DNA of 64,000 bases from Cryptomeria japonica (Eukaryota > Streptophyta > Pinopsida > Cupressales > Cupressaceae): NCBI RefSeq assembly GCF_030272615.1, contig NC_081409.1, forward strand, positions 204,105,949-204,169,948. The letters are read 5' to 3'. Below, piece by piece: positions 21,526 to 34,632 of the stretch. The number at the start of each line of letters is the position of its first letter. Position 1 is the stretch's first letter. The position numbers and the translations under genes are program-made. A model generated the notes under the pieces. That model did not search any database. It saw only the letters and a program-made list of their open reading frames with translations, and was not told the DNA's origin.

Positions 21526-24500
21526 CTAGAAATGATTGGATAGAATATGGTTAACACAAAGTGACAATTCTTTGTCCCGATCCAACTCTGCTACTGCTCG
21601 ATTCTTCTCATCAATGAACTCTTGTTTCCACTGTTCGAATGATACTAACTCACCATTACTATAAAAAGAGGGCACCCTAGGGGTATTCCTATCATCTAGC
21701 CTCTGAAGCTCTTTCCTTAATTGATTTGCCAATTCATCATGGGACTTCAAGTAAGCCTTGACTTCAATTTTCTCACCTATATTAATCAGACTGTTGTCAT
21801 TCATCATGTCTTCCAACCAAGACCTGAGCCTTTCATGCTCTTTCAAAGCTCTAACTGTTCCAGTGTATGTTTTCCAATAGATTTCTGCAACTTGCATCAT
21901 ACTTCTGAACCTATGTTCAATGATCTCCAGAGTCAACTTATCCATCTTTTGTTGTACCTTTTCTACTTACCAAGATGTCTTTTCGGCCATGTTCCTCCAA
22001 TACATAGCGTCTGTCAAGGCATCCATGGCATCTCTGTCAACACCATATGTCATCCCTATTTGACTTGTACCTATATCAATCTGAAGTAATCTTGCTTGCA
22101 GCCTCATTTTTTCTTCATCGGTTTTCTCATATAGACTTTTGTATGTAGAATTTTCTCAAACTAGAAACTCTATCTGATCTTGGTTCAGTTTAGCGACATC
22201 CAAAATTAGTTTGGCTGTTGTTCTAGGGTCAGCCTTTCCAACCTGTTGCACCATTAAATGTCCAAAAGCTTCTTCTGTGTCAACCAATATAGGTCTTTTA
22301 TCTTTGGGATAGATAGCCCACTATAGAAGAGCCTTCTAATTTGGATCATATCCTGATCCTCAAAAGAGTTTATCAATATCTTTTGGAATCATTTTCTTAC
22401 TTGGGTCCTGTTTCTTGAGGAATCCATCAAAAAACAAGGTAGAGTTCATGTCCCATCTAGAGTATAATAGCACACCAGCTTCCTTAAGAAACTGTCTTCC
22501 CTTCTTAGGCGTCATTTCTCTCATCACAAGATCCATCTCCTCTTGTAACTTTTGAAGTTGCTGCTCTTCTTCACTATTTCTCATGTTATTCCTAATTTGA
22601 GATCCTTTATGTTGATAGGGGAACGTGGTGAACTCCTTGGAAGCAATGAAGTCACTATCAACAATGAAATCCTCGTGCTCTAGGAATCTGATGTCAGCCA
22701 CTTCTTGGACATTCAGTTGTCTTGTTGCCAATTCTATCAATGTATCCTCTGCATAACCAAGGGGTAATCCTCTCGAGGAGTGAATGGAATGATGCTAGAT
22801 GTGGAAGCAGGAGACATATGAGCCAAAGGCTCTGTATTCCTAATAGTATCAATGTAATCCCTAAAAACATGAGGCGGGACTCCCTCAAGTATTTCCAATT
22901 CATGCTCCATAAGTTTGTTGGCCAACTCCAAGGGGTCTTCAATATTTTGTAGCACATTCTCATCCATTTTCCTTCTAGAAAGCTTCCATTTATAAGCCCG
23001 CATTGCTTTCTCAAACTTTATTCGCTTCACTCTGGCCTCTTCTTTGCCAATGTTCTTAATGAGGTCATCTGGTAGGTAAGATTTATGCTCTCTAGCCTTC
23101 AGCTTTTGTGATGACCGGGCTATCCTTATGTATCCTTCAGGATCGAAATTGGGCCTTGGATCTCCCATAGCCATGCCATAATAATCCAATTTTGTCTACA
23201 ACAGGCCATAACTCTTTGAACTTTTCACAATAAAATCTGAAAATACTAACAACCCAGGTACAATTGATTGTTTCCCATGGTTTGTCAGATGTTCTGTACT
23301 CACTATTGATAGTTGCCTCACAATTTCTAGACAAGCCACTCTGTTAGGGATTGTAAGTGGTAGTAAGTATGGTCTCCCTTCGAACCCGTATACCCTGACT
23401 TGTGTGCAGTCTGAAAAACAATACCAATCTCCCCAATTGTGTTCAATTGAGGGATCTTCAACGAAATCTTTTGGTCTTAGGAATCTTTGAACCTCTGGTG
23501 CAAGGGAATGATCGCATGAGCATCCCAACAGTCTATATAATGGCTTGACAAAGAACTCCTCAAAATGCCAATATTGATTATTCACATACCTCTGGTCCCA
23601 TGAAGAAACCCATAGTTGCACTGGTTTTCTCATACCAGCATTATCATATGTCCTGACACATAACTCTTCTGGCCATAACCATTCATCTTGGCCCACATAC
23701 AATAGCATATGCATAAGTAAGGAATAATGATTGAAATGAACATTGATGACATCCCCCTTTAACTTTTCTAATCCATGATTCAAAACCTCAACCAAATAAG
23801 TAGAAAAATCAAAGAAGCGGGGGTCCTTAGACTGTAAATCGGCACAAATGACCATGGCTGCAATATCCATCAAAGGATGGGCTTTTATCCCTAGCACTTG
23901 GGCAACACAGTAATAGGTATTCTTGAAATATGGATGGAAAGAGTTGACATCATAGGGAGCTTTGTCATCCTGACCTAGTGGCACTAAGGACCCTGCATTC
24001 CTAGGTCTATGTATAGGGAGTCTCCACATTTTGTAAATGTGCTCTAGGTTAAAATATTCACTTGTTAACTTCTTGAGGTCAATCAATTCTTCAAATCCCC
24101 AATCCAACTCGAACACGGTGTCAATAACCTCCTTTATGATTGCAAGAATTGGCTCACCCATGTAGTTATATATGGTCCTGGTTTTAGGGTCATAATTGTT
24201 TGCCAATGCCTTCATGAGCTCCACATTCATGAATACATTAGCCACAACTAACCTTCCTAAGTTCAATCGCCATAAATTGTTGATAGGTTGAGGGGAAACT
24301 CTTCTGTTGTACCCATATATGAATAATTCATACCCTCTCAATTCTGTCCATATGTCTCCAAGATCCTCAAACTGGTCCTCCAAGCCTTCCTCATCAGCTC
24401 TAATCTTCTTGGACCTCAAAATGGATGATGGGCATAGGTCAATCAGGTCCTGGGCCAAAGAACGCCCTTCCCTTTTCTGTCTTTTAGGTTTTTCTTCTAC

Positions 24501-24584
24501 AGTGATAGGTTCTTTTCCCTTTCTGGTCTTATTAGTTTTAGATGATGATTCCATTTGAATTTTAAAAAAGAGGTCTGTGTGCAA
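21526..24584 (-). pseudogene. Unknown antisense accessory ORF of element copy B, broken
   Basis: About 1000 codons on the minus strand. The first 462 (24584-23196; the likely start is the ATG at 24554, MESSSKTNKTRKGKEP) end at one TAG, and the same frame continues to about 22737. The rest (22740-21526) is in a second frame with about six stops. The N-terminal end is basic and disordered (KRQKREGR). The central part is folded, with blocks such as NYDPKTRTIYNYMGEPI, SYLVPLGQ-like segments and WVSSWDQRYVNNQYWHFEEF. The C-terminal third is helical and coiled-coil-like (ELANQLRKELQRLDD). I do not recognise the family; the length and 3'-antisense setting resemble the PMD ORF at 49158-51080, but the sequence does not. 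A repeat-borne gene is likelier than a host gene. Confidence 0.6.
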
Positions 24585-24823
24585 ACAACTTACTTGGAAT
24601 TACTAAGCTTTATCTGTGAATTTGCCCAATTCCTGCTTTCAGTTCATCGCCCGTGAATTCCTTAATGCTGTGTCCTTTGATGTTGATCCACTATTTATGG
24701 CGTATTTAATTAGTTAGTAATGGCCATTTTGGACAACGATCACTCGAGCACACGTTCAAATTTAATGGCGATGTGACCTTTCGTGGGATTTGTTTCTGAT
24801 TTTCATGCCAATCAACAATTATT

Positions 24824-26070
24824 TCGATGAGGATATGTCTTTCGATCATTTGTTTCTTTAGTCCATCGATCTCTTTGTTTCTATCGACAATAATTTTGTT
24901 TCGAATATTACTTCGATCAAGTATTTTTTCCCTTCATCGAAATACTATATTTGGTCAATATGGTTGTCTCCTCATCGAAACATATCTAACATCCATCGGG
25001 TCTTATGTCGAAGAAACCTTGGGCTTCGGTGTCCTCCTTTATTTTTCCATTGAAATACTTCTTTCATCGATATCACTATGCCCCGTCGATGAATGAGTCT
25101 ATTATCTCACCGAAGCTTTTCTTTATTTTCCCTTATCGTTCTTCACCGATAAAGTTACATCGGCAAAACCACGCATATCGAGAACATGCCTTTTAACCTC
25201 CTCAAAACCTATATCCTCATCGATATCTTTTATCGATGTACCTTCCTTTTGTTTGATCAATATTATTCTTTCGATGAAAACGCTCCTATCAGTGGGTCCT
25301 TTTTATGTTGCATCGATAGTATTATTTCCTCGAGAACTTTTCCCGTCAATGAAGACCCTCTCTGCTTTCTTCGATATCTTTTGTCGATGAAGTTATTATC
25401 TTCAGTGAGTCCTTTTTGGAATTCATTGACGTTTCCTTCCTTCGATGGCTCTTTTATATCGATGAGACATCGCTGGGTCTCATCGATACCTTTTATCGAT
25501 GTAGCTTCCTTTTGTCTGATCGATATTATTCTTTCAATGAAAATGCTCCTTTCGATGGGTCCTTTTTATGTTGCACCAATAGTATTATTTCCTCGAGAAC
25601 TTTTCCTATTGATGAAGACCCTCTCTGCTTTCTTCGATATCTTTTGTCGATGAAGTTATTATCTTTGGTGAGTCCTTTCTGCAATTCATCGACGTTTCCT
25701 TCCTTCGATGGCTGTTTTATATTGATGAGACATCATTGGGTCTCATCGATATCTTTTATCGATGTAGCTTCCTTTTGTCAGATCGATATTATTTTTTTGA
25801 TGAAAACGCATAATCGGCAATAATAATTATCTTCGGTGATAATCATTTTTTTTTTTGATAAAAATTATCGTCGTCGAAATTACGATGAATACCAAGCTTT
25901 CGACCGACAAATTCTTTGACCGTCGACAAAGTCCATTGGTTGTCGAATTTCTGATGGCCATGGCATCGTTGACCAATCCGACACTGAGTTTTCGATGGTG
26001 GATTTCGTCGACACTCCAACAAAAATTCATTGCAAATCCAACAAACTGTCGTCGGAAATCAGCTCCCAAT
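24824..26070 (+). repeat. TCGATG-type motif array of copy B
   Basis: Cores TCGAT, TCGAC and TCGAA occur at 24824, 24842, 24866, 24884, 24901, 24913, 24937, 24975, 24996 and 25008 and onward, 12-24 bp apart. Within it 25210-25475 and 25490-25755 repeat each other as a longer unit of about 280 bp. Motifs become sparse after 25900. Confidence 0.75.
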
Positions 26071-26077
26071 GTACTAG

Positions 26078-28000
26078 TGATTCCATTTTTGGTTGGAATG
26101 CTCCTGAGCTGATTCTCATCAACAAATCTTTGGAAGTCCATTTGAACTCTTGATAGATTTTGCAATCCTCCCTTTTTTTCTAAATTATCAAGAAGAAAAT
26201 TGAAATTTCCACCTATGATTATTTTTCCACCATTCTACTACTTAATCCAATTTGTAATGTTATTGCACAGTTCCCTTTTATCTATGGTGGTTAGTGGACC
26301 ATATACAATTTTAATTCTAAAAATTGTATTATTACTGAGAAACTTGCATCTTACAACCATCCAATTTTGATTCTCCAATATCCAATTGCATTGAATGGTT
26401 AGTGGATTCCAAAGAATGCCTAACCCACCAGACACCCCATCAAACTCCACAAGAAATCCCTCCCAAAGTCTCCATATTTTTAACCTTTTCTGATACTACT
26501 CCATGCTCCATTTTATTTCTTGAAATAAAAATATATTTTCTTTGCTACTATCAATTTGGTGCCAAATTAGGCACCATTTTCTAGGGGTATTTAAGCCCCT
26601 AGCATTTCATGTAATGAGCTTCATGGCTCCTTAGGAAGGGGTATCTCCTTCCCATTTCTGAGCTTCCTTTGTCCCTTGGCACTCCCTGCCATTTCTAATC
26701 TTGTCTTATTGGACTTTCGCCCTCTTCGTTTTTTCCCTTCAATGCTTGGATTCTTTATGATAGACTGTATGTACAATATGCCACATTCTGCCATAATGTT
26801 TGTAGGGGCATCCTAATAACCCCTTTCATTCTCATATTCTAAATGATCAGTTGTTAGATCTACCTCTTCCTGCTCTGTCTATTTGTTATCGATATTTATT
26901 TCAATCCTGTCATCCTTCTCACATATATCACCTAATGGAACTTCTTCTTCCTCAATAGTGGTGTTCTCAATTATTCTAACAAGATCCTGGATTAGATCCA
27001 CTTCTATGTCTAAGCTTGTCTCCTAACAGTTTCCCATATTTTGAGTGTTATTGTCATTTCTTGCCTCACTTCCTTTTCTGGCTCAAATTCATGCTCTCCC
27101 ACAACTTCCTCTTGCTTATTATTAAGATTCATTACCATCTCCTCCTTATCAGAATTTAGCTCTTCAATGACCATGATATGTTCCTCACTTACTTGATTGG
27201 CTTAGATGCCACACATATCTTCAAAGGTAAGGTAACTTGGGGAATTCATCCTGTGCTTTTATTGGTTAATGAAATCCACCATCGTGTCTAAATCTTCATT
27301 CATTCCCATGTTCTTGTTATTGCTCGAAGTTCCTATATCTTCTAATAGACTTTGGGATAGCTTCTGATTATATTGATTGGCCTTGTCAATTTCAACCATC
27401 CCATGACAATCTAACATATTATGAATCTTCAATTTGCATTTTAGGGCATAGGGTTAAAATGTCCGCCCTCTTCACTTTTTGTATCTAGATTCCATCCTTG
27501 GAATGTAGGTCTATCTCTACAGGCAATTTTTTTGTTGAGGGGTTATATCTATAAACAATATGACATATGAACCCCATACCCTATCTTCTAGTATATGATC
27601 CATAGATCTCAAACTTCCTAATTCCTTCCCAATATCTCTGAGTATCTCATTGCTCCAATATTCCACAAGAATGTTATATGGTCTAATCCACATTGGACCT
27701 TTCTTAACCTTGTGTTTCCATGGGTTGAAACGCAGATACCATTCAATTAAGTGCATTCTAGAGCTTTCTAAATAGTGTGGCCCACTATTTAAAGCTTCCT
27801 CCTTTTCAATTAGATTGGCAAATTCTACCAAGAAGAAACCATTGGGAAGTCATTTCAGACCTATCTAGGGACCCCATTTCTGATAACACCAATTTACAAT
27901 ACTTCTTGCATCCTTTAGCCCTTATACAATATTTATCCCTTCAAAACCCCAGAGGGGTTTTCTTTTCCATCATGAAGGGAAGGTCAAAATTTGCAACTTA
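26078..28000 (-). pseudogene. LINE 5' fragment: ORF1 (DUF4283-like) and start of endonuclease
   Basis: Read on the minus strand. 27831-27517 has the DUF4283 layout of plant L1-like ORF1 (RFNPWKHKVKKGPMWIRPYN, YWSNEILRDIGKELG). ORF2 starts at 26624 with MKLIT-stop-NARGLNTP (Trp TGG changed to TGA), then SGGLGILWNP and GGNFNFLLD of the endonuclease domain. The similarity stops at about 26077, inside the endonuclease, where the TCGATG array begins. Several stops are present. It is the 5' half of an element related to the LINE at 34925-60085, which lacks ORF1. Confidence 0.75.
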
Positions 28001-28805
28001 AATTCTCATCAATAGAACCCTAATAGGTGACCCTTTGGCATGAGTTAGGTTCATTAAACTTCTCTTAAAAGATTAATTACCACTTAATATAATTAATAAT
28101 CAGTTTTCTTATCCACTAAGGAAAACATTTTAAAGCAAAACCCCTTTTAATTAATAAATGCATTCTAATAATATAAGTTTCAACTATTAAGAAAAAAAAA
28201 AACATTTATAATCCCCCAAGTTATAAATTAATTCCAATAATAAGTTTGTTTGTTTTTTTCTTAAGAGAAAATTACCCAATATTCAAATTGATTTTACTAA
28301 TACAAATAAACAAATTATAAGTAAATTTAAATATTAGGCTAATAAGTTATTGGTATTCAATCTTTTTGTGTTTAATAAAATTTAGAAGGATAACAGGTTA
28401 ATATGAATCCACTCCATAAAACACAACCACTTTTTTCTTTCTTTAAAATATATATATATATATATATATCTTTTATGGTATAATGAATAAAGCAAGAAGA
28501 TTTCCATAACAAAATCAATTGAAAAATAGAAATGATTCTGTCATAACTTATTAACTATTTTATAGGAAAAACAAAAACAAAAATCAATCTCATTTCCAAT
28601 TTTGTGAAGCCAAATCATATTTTAAAATAACTCTATTATCATTCACCAATCATTTTATAAAATAATATAAATTATATTTACATTCTATTTTGTGAAACCA
28701 AAATTACAAATTTAACATAGAAATAATTCTATTATTATTGATTATTTACCTTATAAAATAACATAAATCCCCCCTTTTTTTTAACTAAATGGTTAAAAGA
28801 TACAC

Positions 28806-28808
<3 letters not shown>

Positions 28809-28887
<79 letters not shown>
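28809..28887. repeat. TA microsatellite
   Basis: An uninterrupted TA run of nearly 80 bp. Confidence 0.98.
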
Positions 28888-28889
<2 letters not shown>

Positions 28890-30632
28890 GATTCTTAAGA
28901 TAAAAGATAACTGCATTTACCAATTAATGAATCTATTGTACATTTTGCAGTCACAAAAAGAGGGAGATGCCAAATAAAAGATTTGTAGAGATTTGCAGTC
29001 ACAGATACTATGGAGAAGGAGATGCCAGATAAAATATTTTGGAGAGACAGAGAGGAAGCTTATTGCAAGTTATATATTTCACAGAGATTTCATAGAGACA
29101 AAGAGGAAGTCTATATATATATATTTTATTTGAGAAAGTTTTTGAAAGATTAAATCTTCATGATATGCTTGGGATGAAGGCAAAGAAGGTTTTCTCAGGA
29201 AGAAATCAACTAAATATATACTGTCATCTTCAGAGGGGGAGAAAATTTGTTTTATTCAACTCACATTATTGAGAGGGATGAAATATTTAATCAAATCTAC
29301 ATTCAGAGAGGAGAAATGAATTTATTTATAGGTAAAATAATTAAGGAAAAATAACTTCAATCCACAGGTGAAAAACAAAGAGATGAGATTTTCATAGAGT
29401 ACTAAGATTGATTTAAAAATTTCACTCAAATGATCAAAGTCACATTCCAGAGAGTTAAGTTTAATTCACATAAAATAGTCAAATAAAGAACATCATACAA
29501 TCATAGAAGAAGAAAAAAGAGTTTATTCCCCAAAATATTTTTTTGCACTCTTAATAAATAAAAATATATATATATATATATATTTTTAAAGCAAAAAGAC
29601 AACAAGAATCCGATTTTATCTTCTTTTTTTTTTTCTAAGAAAATCAAATATATAATAAAGATATGTATTACAACATTTATCCCAAATTAAATAAAACAAA
29701 GAGTTTAACTTTGTTTTAAAACAAATTCTAAAAACTTTTATATAAATGAAGATCTAAAAGAAGGATAGAAGCTATATTCTTCATAATATTTTATTTATTT
29801 ATTTATTTTTCACATGTAAAATTAAGGAAAGCAATAGAAGAGAACTTGGATCGACGAAGTTTGATGTTGAAACCCCTCCAAATCTCCAAGCTAGTCTTCC
29901 TTGATCATTCCTTGCAACTTGGTGAAAATTCTTCAAAACAACTACTTAACAATTCTACAAATGAAATGTGACTACAAAAGAAATCCTACTACTTTCTACA
30001 AGAACTTGAGAAATTTTTTCTTCAAACAATAAATCAACTCCCTTTTTTTGAAAACTTGTATACATTATATAGAAAAGATCCCTTAATTCCACTATCAAGA
30101 GAATTAATTGAAAGAAATGATTCTTTTTCCTAAATTATCTTCATGCAAAATTGATTGATCACTAAATGGAGGAGTTACATGCAAGAAAATGGAGAATGAA
30201 GATTCCCTAGCTTCCAATTTCTCCTACCACATGTGCTAAATTAAAATATTGAGAAAATAAGAATTTTCAAAATTAATTTCATGCAAAATGATTGTTGTCA
30301 TAGCGGGGGTTACACTTGACCATGCATTTGAAATTTGAATTTGAGATTCTTTCCCAAAAATATTTTCATGTAGGACATATTCCTTACAACTTGTCATAGT
30401 GGTAGCTACATTTGATTGTGCATTTAAAATCTGATTTTGAATTCATTTCTAGAATCTTCTTATTTCTCCTACACCATGTGCTCAATTATAATATTGAGGA
30501 AATAAATAACTTCCAAATAAATTATGACCTCACGTGCAAGTCACCACTTATTAATTCTTCTTTTAAACTAATTCCACCCTTATTAATTTTTTTTTCATCT
30601 CTAACTAACATTCATAATATTTATTATAATAA

Positions 30633-30649
30633 TAGTAGTAGTAGTAGTG

Positions 30650-30683
<34 letters not shown>
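30633..30683. repeat. Compound TAG/TAA microsatellite
   Basis: Five TAG triplets followed by about eleven TAA triplets. Confidence 0.95.
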
Positions 30684-32790
30684 GTCATATCAAGGTCCAA
30701 AAAGAGGGTTATGACAAAATTTCCTATTCTTAACAATGAAAATTCATTGTAGATGTACGAGATGCTACCAGTTCACAATAAACTCCAACAATCTCCAAAT
30801 GGGCTTCAATCTTTGAGTAGTGTAACTTGTATGTGGTCTTTTTCTCATTTCAGTTGAAAATGTTTAATTGGGATATGATTATAGTTCTTTGCTAATACTT
30901 TTCTAATACAAATAGTTAGATTTCAAATGAAGTCCACTCCTATAAATTAAGCCTTTCATATCATTTAAACATTGCCCAAAAGATTACAAATAAATGTATT
31001 AGTTTTAGCTGATAGATAGGTGATTTGAATGTCATCCTTTCTTCTTATGTGAAGCTCCCAGGGAGCCTACGATTCTTAGTAACCTCTGAAGCTTTCACAC
31101 AGATAAGACAATAACACCGCTAAGGTTTGGGCATAGATAAAATCCCGGTACATTTAGGGGGTTTAGAAGAAAAATCAGTAATGGTAGATGAAGCAGATAT
31201 GACAAGCTCAATGGATTTATTCAACAACTCCACCAAGCTTTTGCAACAACCCACTCCTTCTACATATTTTCCTCTTATATAGGTTCATTTTCAAACAAAT
31301 AGAACACAATTTTTCAGTTTTCTTTTTTCAAATACTAATTCTAAACTGAACAACTATATCAATTTGATTTTACTATTCACAAATTTAAAAATTTAAGGAA
31401 AACAATATTTGGTAGCCTATTTATTGTTTTTTTTTATTATCACACACAAGTTTTTTATTTTATTTTGTAATACTACTAACAATGTGATCTTTGCAAGCGA
31501 GAAGATCAAATATAAATTAAATTATTTTATTAATGGTTTGTAAGCATATTGTAGAAAGTTACAACTTTAACTGGCCAGATTTGTAATAGACAAGGGAGAC
31601 GTTGAAGAACTCAACAAAAAAAGAAAGCAAAAAACAAAAGGTAAATATATTGTGGACTACGAACAAGATATAGACAAATCTGCTATATGGTTTCATAGTA
31701 CTTTGAAAGAATACCTTTTTTGATCTTCAAATACTGATATCTCTGTCCTCAATACCCAGGGTCCTCAACAAGCCTGCAAATGTGACAATATTACTTTAGC
31801 CTATCGAACACATATGAATCAAAGACATACATAGAGGAACAATTTCAGAAGAAAATCATTTTACCTAAATCTGCAAGCACAAACCACATAACAAGGTGTG
31901 CTACTCAATGGTTTCTGAAGTGGGAAGATGAAAAGAACAATCTGCAGTTGTGCTCAAATACAAAGGCCACAAAAGCTGATAGAGGTAGATGAATGAACAT
32001 TCTAGACTCGACAAACCAATTAATACGGTGAATGACTGCACAAAAATTTATGCCCTTGCATTAATTAAAATAATAGTAATATTCAACTTGTACTATCCAA
32101 TAATGCATTGGACCCTAACTATGGCGAAGCGTATGTGGACATTCACTGTGAGCTACAGTTAATAGAATATAGATGCGACAGGCAATTATTTTGTACATTG
32201 TTCTATTCAAACAACTCAATGCATTAAAGACATACCAATTTTGTCAAAAATACAATTAAATCTCCACTGAATTAAATCTCATTTGTCAAAGGAATAAATC
32301 TTACAATATAATATCTTATTCATATTTTGGTATATTTTATTACAGTTTCATACAATTCATTGAAAGGAAAAAAGATTTCTCTAGATTTTTGTGGAATTCA
32401 ATTGACAAAGAAGACCAAAATTTATTGTGATTTTGGATTGTTCTAAATAAATAATATTTTGAATGATTTAATCAAAAGAAAAATGCATTTTTACCCATGA
32501 CTTTTTCAAGAATAGACCAATGAAAAAGAAGATAAATAATTTTATTAAAACAATAATAAAATGTACATTGAATAAAACTATAAAAACACCTATAAATGTT
32601 TCAAAATACTGCATTAGTAATCCACTTATCCACAGGAAATAATAAATGTTGGGTAGATATATTTCCTTTTTTAATAATAATAATTTTATTTTTTTATGTT
32701 TATTTGTTGAGTGAAGAAAGGTTAGAGAATATACGTGAGGGTTTTGTCCTGCCCTGCTCTGTTTGCTCTGTTACGCGCTTGAAGATTAAC

Positions 32791-34632
32791 ATGGGGATGA
32801 TGATGCACAACTTAAAATGGATACGATGCCCCCTCTTTAAACATGTACCTTCTCCTCATCCTCCTCATTCTTCCAAACAATACTCTGAAACCTCATCTCA
32901 ACACACACACGAACAGGAGAAACCCCCTTCTCACATCATGCACAAATTTAATGTCAAGCACTTTACTCAGTACATTACTGTCCTCTGTAAATTGGGAAAC
33001 ACGAACAAGGCCTGGGACCTTTTACATTCGGCCATTACTCAACACTGTCCTCTCGATGCCGTATCCTTCACCGCGCTTTTGGGTGGCCTTGGAAACTCTG
33101 GTGATATCCCTCGAATCAACACCCTTCTTGTTGAAATGAAAGAGATGGAAATACATCCAGATGTTGTCACTTATACCACCCTTGTAAAGTCTTTGTGTAA
33201 ATGGGATCGAATAGAGGAAGCACTTGGGGTTTTCCACAGAATAAGGCTCGTTCATTGTTTTCCTAATATTGTTACATACAACACCCTAATTGATGGGATA
33301 TGTAAAAGAGGTAGAATAGTTGAAGCTCTTGTTTTATTTGCTGAGATGATACAAACTGACATTTCTCTTGATATTATTTCAGGCAATACCCTAATTAATG
33401 GTCTCTGCAAGGTGGGAAGGGAAGATGAAGCTCTAAGGTTGTTAGCTGGAATTAAAAATAGTTACTGCTCCCCAAATATTGTTACATACAACACCTTGAT
33501 TGATGGTCTTTGCAAAGTAGAAAGAATAGATGAAGCTCTAGGATTAGTAGGTAAAATGTTACAAGACGGCCATTTTCTTAACCACTATACTTATAATAGT
33601 CTGATAAATGGCTTTTGCAAGGCTGGACAAACAGACAAAGCCTACAATCTGTTTGTACAAATGATGGAGTTTGGTCCTTTGCCCAATGTAGTGACATTTA
33701 ATACAGTTATTGATGGATTGTGCAAAGATGGTAGGATGGACAAGGCTTGGGATTGTTTTCATAACATGACCAGAAGGGGTTTACAGCCGAACGTGATTAC
33801 TTATAATTCTTTGATACGCAGCCTATGTGAATTGCATGAGGTGAAAAAGGCTCAAAAGTTGTTTAAAAATATGCTAAGCAAAAGCTGCTCCCCAGATGTT
33901 GTTACCTACAACATTCTAATTGGTGATTTATGTCAGAATAACAGGGCAAAGGAATTATTTTCACTTATTTTTGAGATGGAAAATAGGGGACATCTTCCTA
34001 ATGTAATTACGTATAATACTCTAATCTGTGCATTTTGTAGAACGAGAGAAATGAACATGGTAGGAAAGGTTTTAGAAGAGATGGCGACAAGGGATTTGAA
34101 GTTTGATGAAGTGACATACAACAAAGTAATTGATGGCATGTGCAAGGCAGGAGATTTTTCTAGAGCATATTCACTCTTTAATAAGATGCTAGATGAAGGC
34201 TTGACTCCTAATGTAGTCACTTATACCTGTCTGATTGACGGCCATTGCAAAATTGGTGAAATGGAGAAGGCCTTTAAGTATTTTTTAAACATGAAAGTGA
34301 TTGGTATTATTCCGGATGTTGTAACCTATAATACATTGATTGATTTTTTCTGCAAGGAAAACAAACTTGACATTGCTTTCTCAATGTTGTATGAGATGAG
34401 ATCAAAGTATTTAGTTCCAAATGTTTTAATCTACAATACATTATTATCCACCTTCCGTGAAAGACATGACCTTGAAAAAACGTTTTGGGTGATGGATCAA
34501 ATGAAGAAAGAAGGTTGTGCTCCAGGTGATTCAACTGTCCAGATACTTGACTGGCTAGTTGAAGTTGGTCAAATGCAAAAATTAAAGGACTTTGTAAATG
34601 ATGATTCTTTTATTATTTCTAGGGCAAGGTAG
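32791..34632 (+). CDS. P-class pentatricopeptide repeat protein (Rf-like)
   Basis: Intronless ORF of 613 codons from the ATG at 32791. An upstream in-frame ATG at 32596 would add 65 residues with a hydrophobic stretch that does not look like a PPR N-terminus. About fifteen 35-residue PPR motifs follow in tandem, typically VVTYNTLIDGLCK..G..DEAL, from about residue 50 to the end; no E or DYW domain. Such proteins bind single-stranded organellar RNA in mitochondria or plastids and affect its stability, processing or translation. The regular 35-residue spacing and VTYNTLI..LCK repeats resemble restorer-of-fertility-like PPRs. No frameshift or internal stop is seen, so this is the best candidate for a working host gene. 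The N-terminus is Ser/His/Pro-rich; targeting is assumed, not shown. Confidence 0.9.
   Translation: MGMMMHNLKWIRCPLFKHVPSPHPPHSSKQYSETSSQHTHEQEKPPSHIMHKFNVKHFTQYITVLCKLGNTNKAWDLLHSAITQHCPLDAVSFTALLGGLGNSGDIPRINTLLVEMKEMEIHPDVVTYTTLVKSLCKWDRIEEALGVFHRIRLVHCFPNIVTYNTLIDGICKRGRIVEALVLFAEMIQTDISLDIISGNTLINGLCKVGREDEALRLLAGIKNSYCSPNIVTYNTLIDGLCKVERIDEALGLVGKMLQDGHFLNHYTYNSLINGFCKAGQTDKAYNLFVQMMEFGPLPNVVTFNTVIDGLCKDGRMDKAWDCFHNMTRRGLQPNVITYNSLIRSLCELHEVKKAQKLFKNMLSKSCSPDVVTYNILIGDLCQNNRAKELFSLIFEMENRGHLPNVITYNTLICAFCRTREMNMVGKVLEEMATRDLKFDEVTYNKVIDGMCKAGDFSRAYSLFNKMLDEGLTPNVVTYTCLIDGHCKIGEMEKAFKYFLNMKVIGIIPDVVTYNTLIDFFCKENKLDIAFSMLYEMRSKYLVPNVLIYNTLLSTFRERHDLEKTFWVMDQMKKEGCAPGDSTVQILDWLVEVGQMQKLKDFVNDDSFIISRAR

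Larger units (their letters stand above)
21026..26075 (+). mobile_element. Element copy B with antisense ORF and TCGATG array
   Basis: It shares two blocks with copy A, then has a long minus-strand ORF (21526-24584) and a TCGATG array (24824-26070). The order, 3' region then antisense ORF then motif array, is that of the Tat-type element at 35077-53608. The right edge is cut by a LINE fragment at about 26077. Confidence 0.5.
28001..32590. other. AT-rich region without recognised genes
   Basis: 4.6 kb of AT-rich sequence with microsatellites. 29000-29450 is rich in AGAGAGG-like purine stretches. I see no domain, tRNA or rRNA. Confidence 0.5.

Noticed and set aside
32596-32790. N-terminal extension of the PPR protein
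   Set aside because: The 65 extra residues include a hydrophobic stretch in AT-rich sequence and no PPR motif; the ATG at 32791 is the better start.
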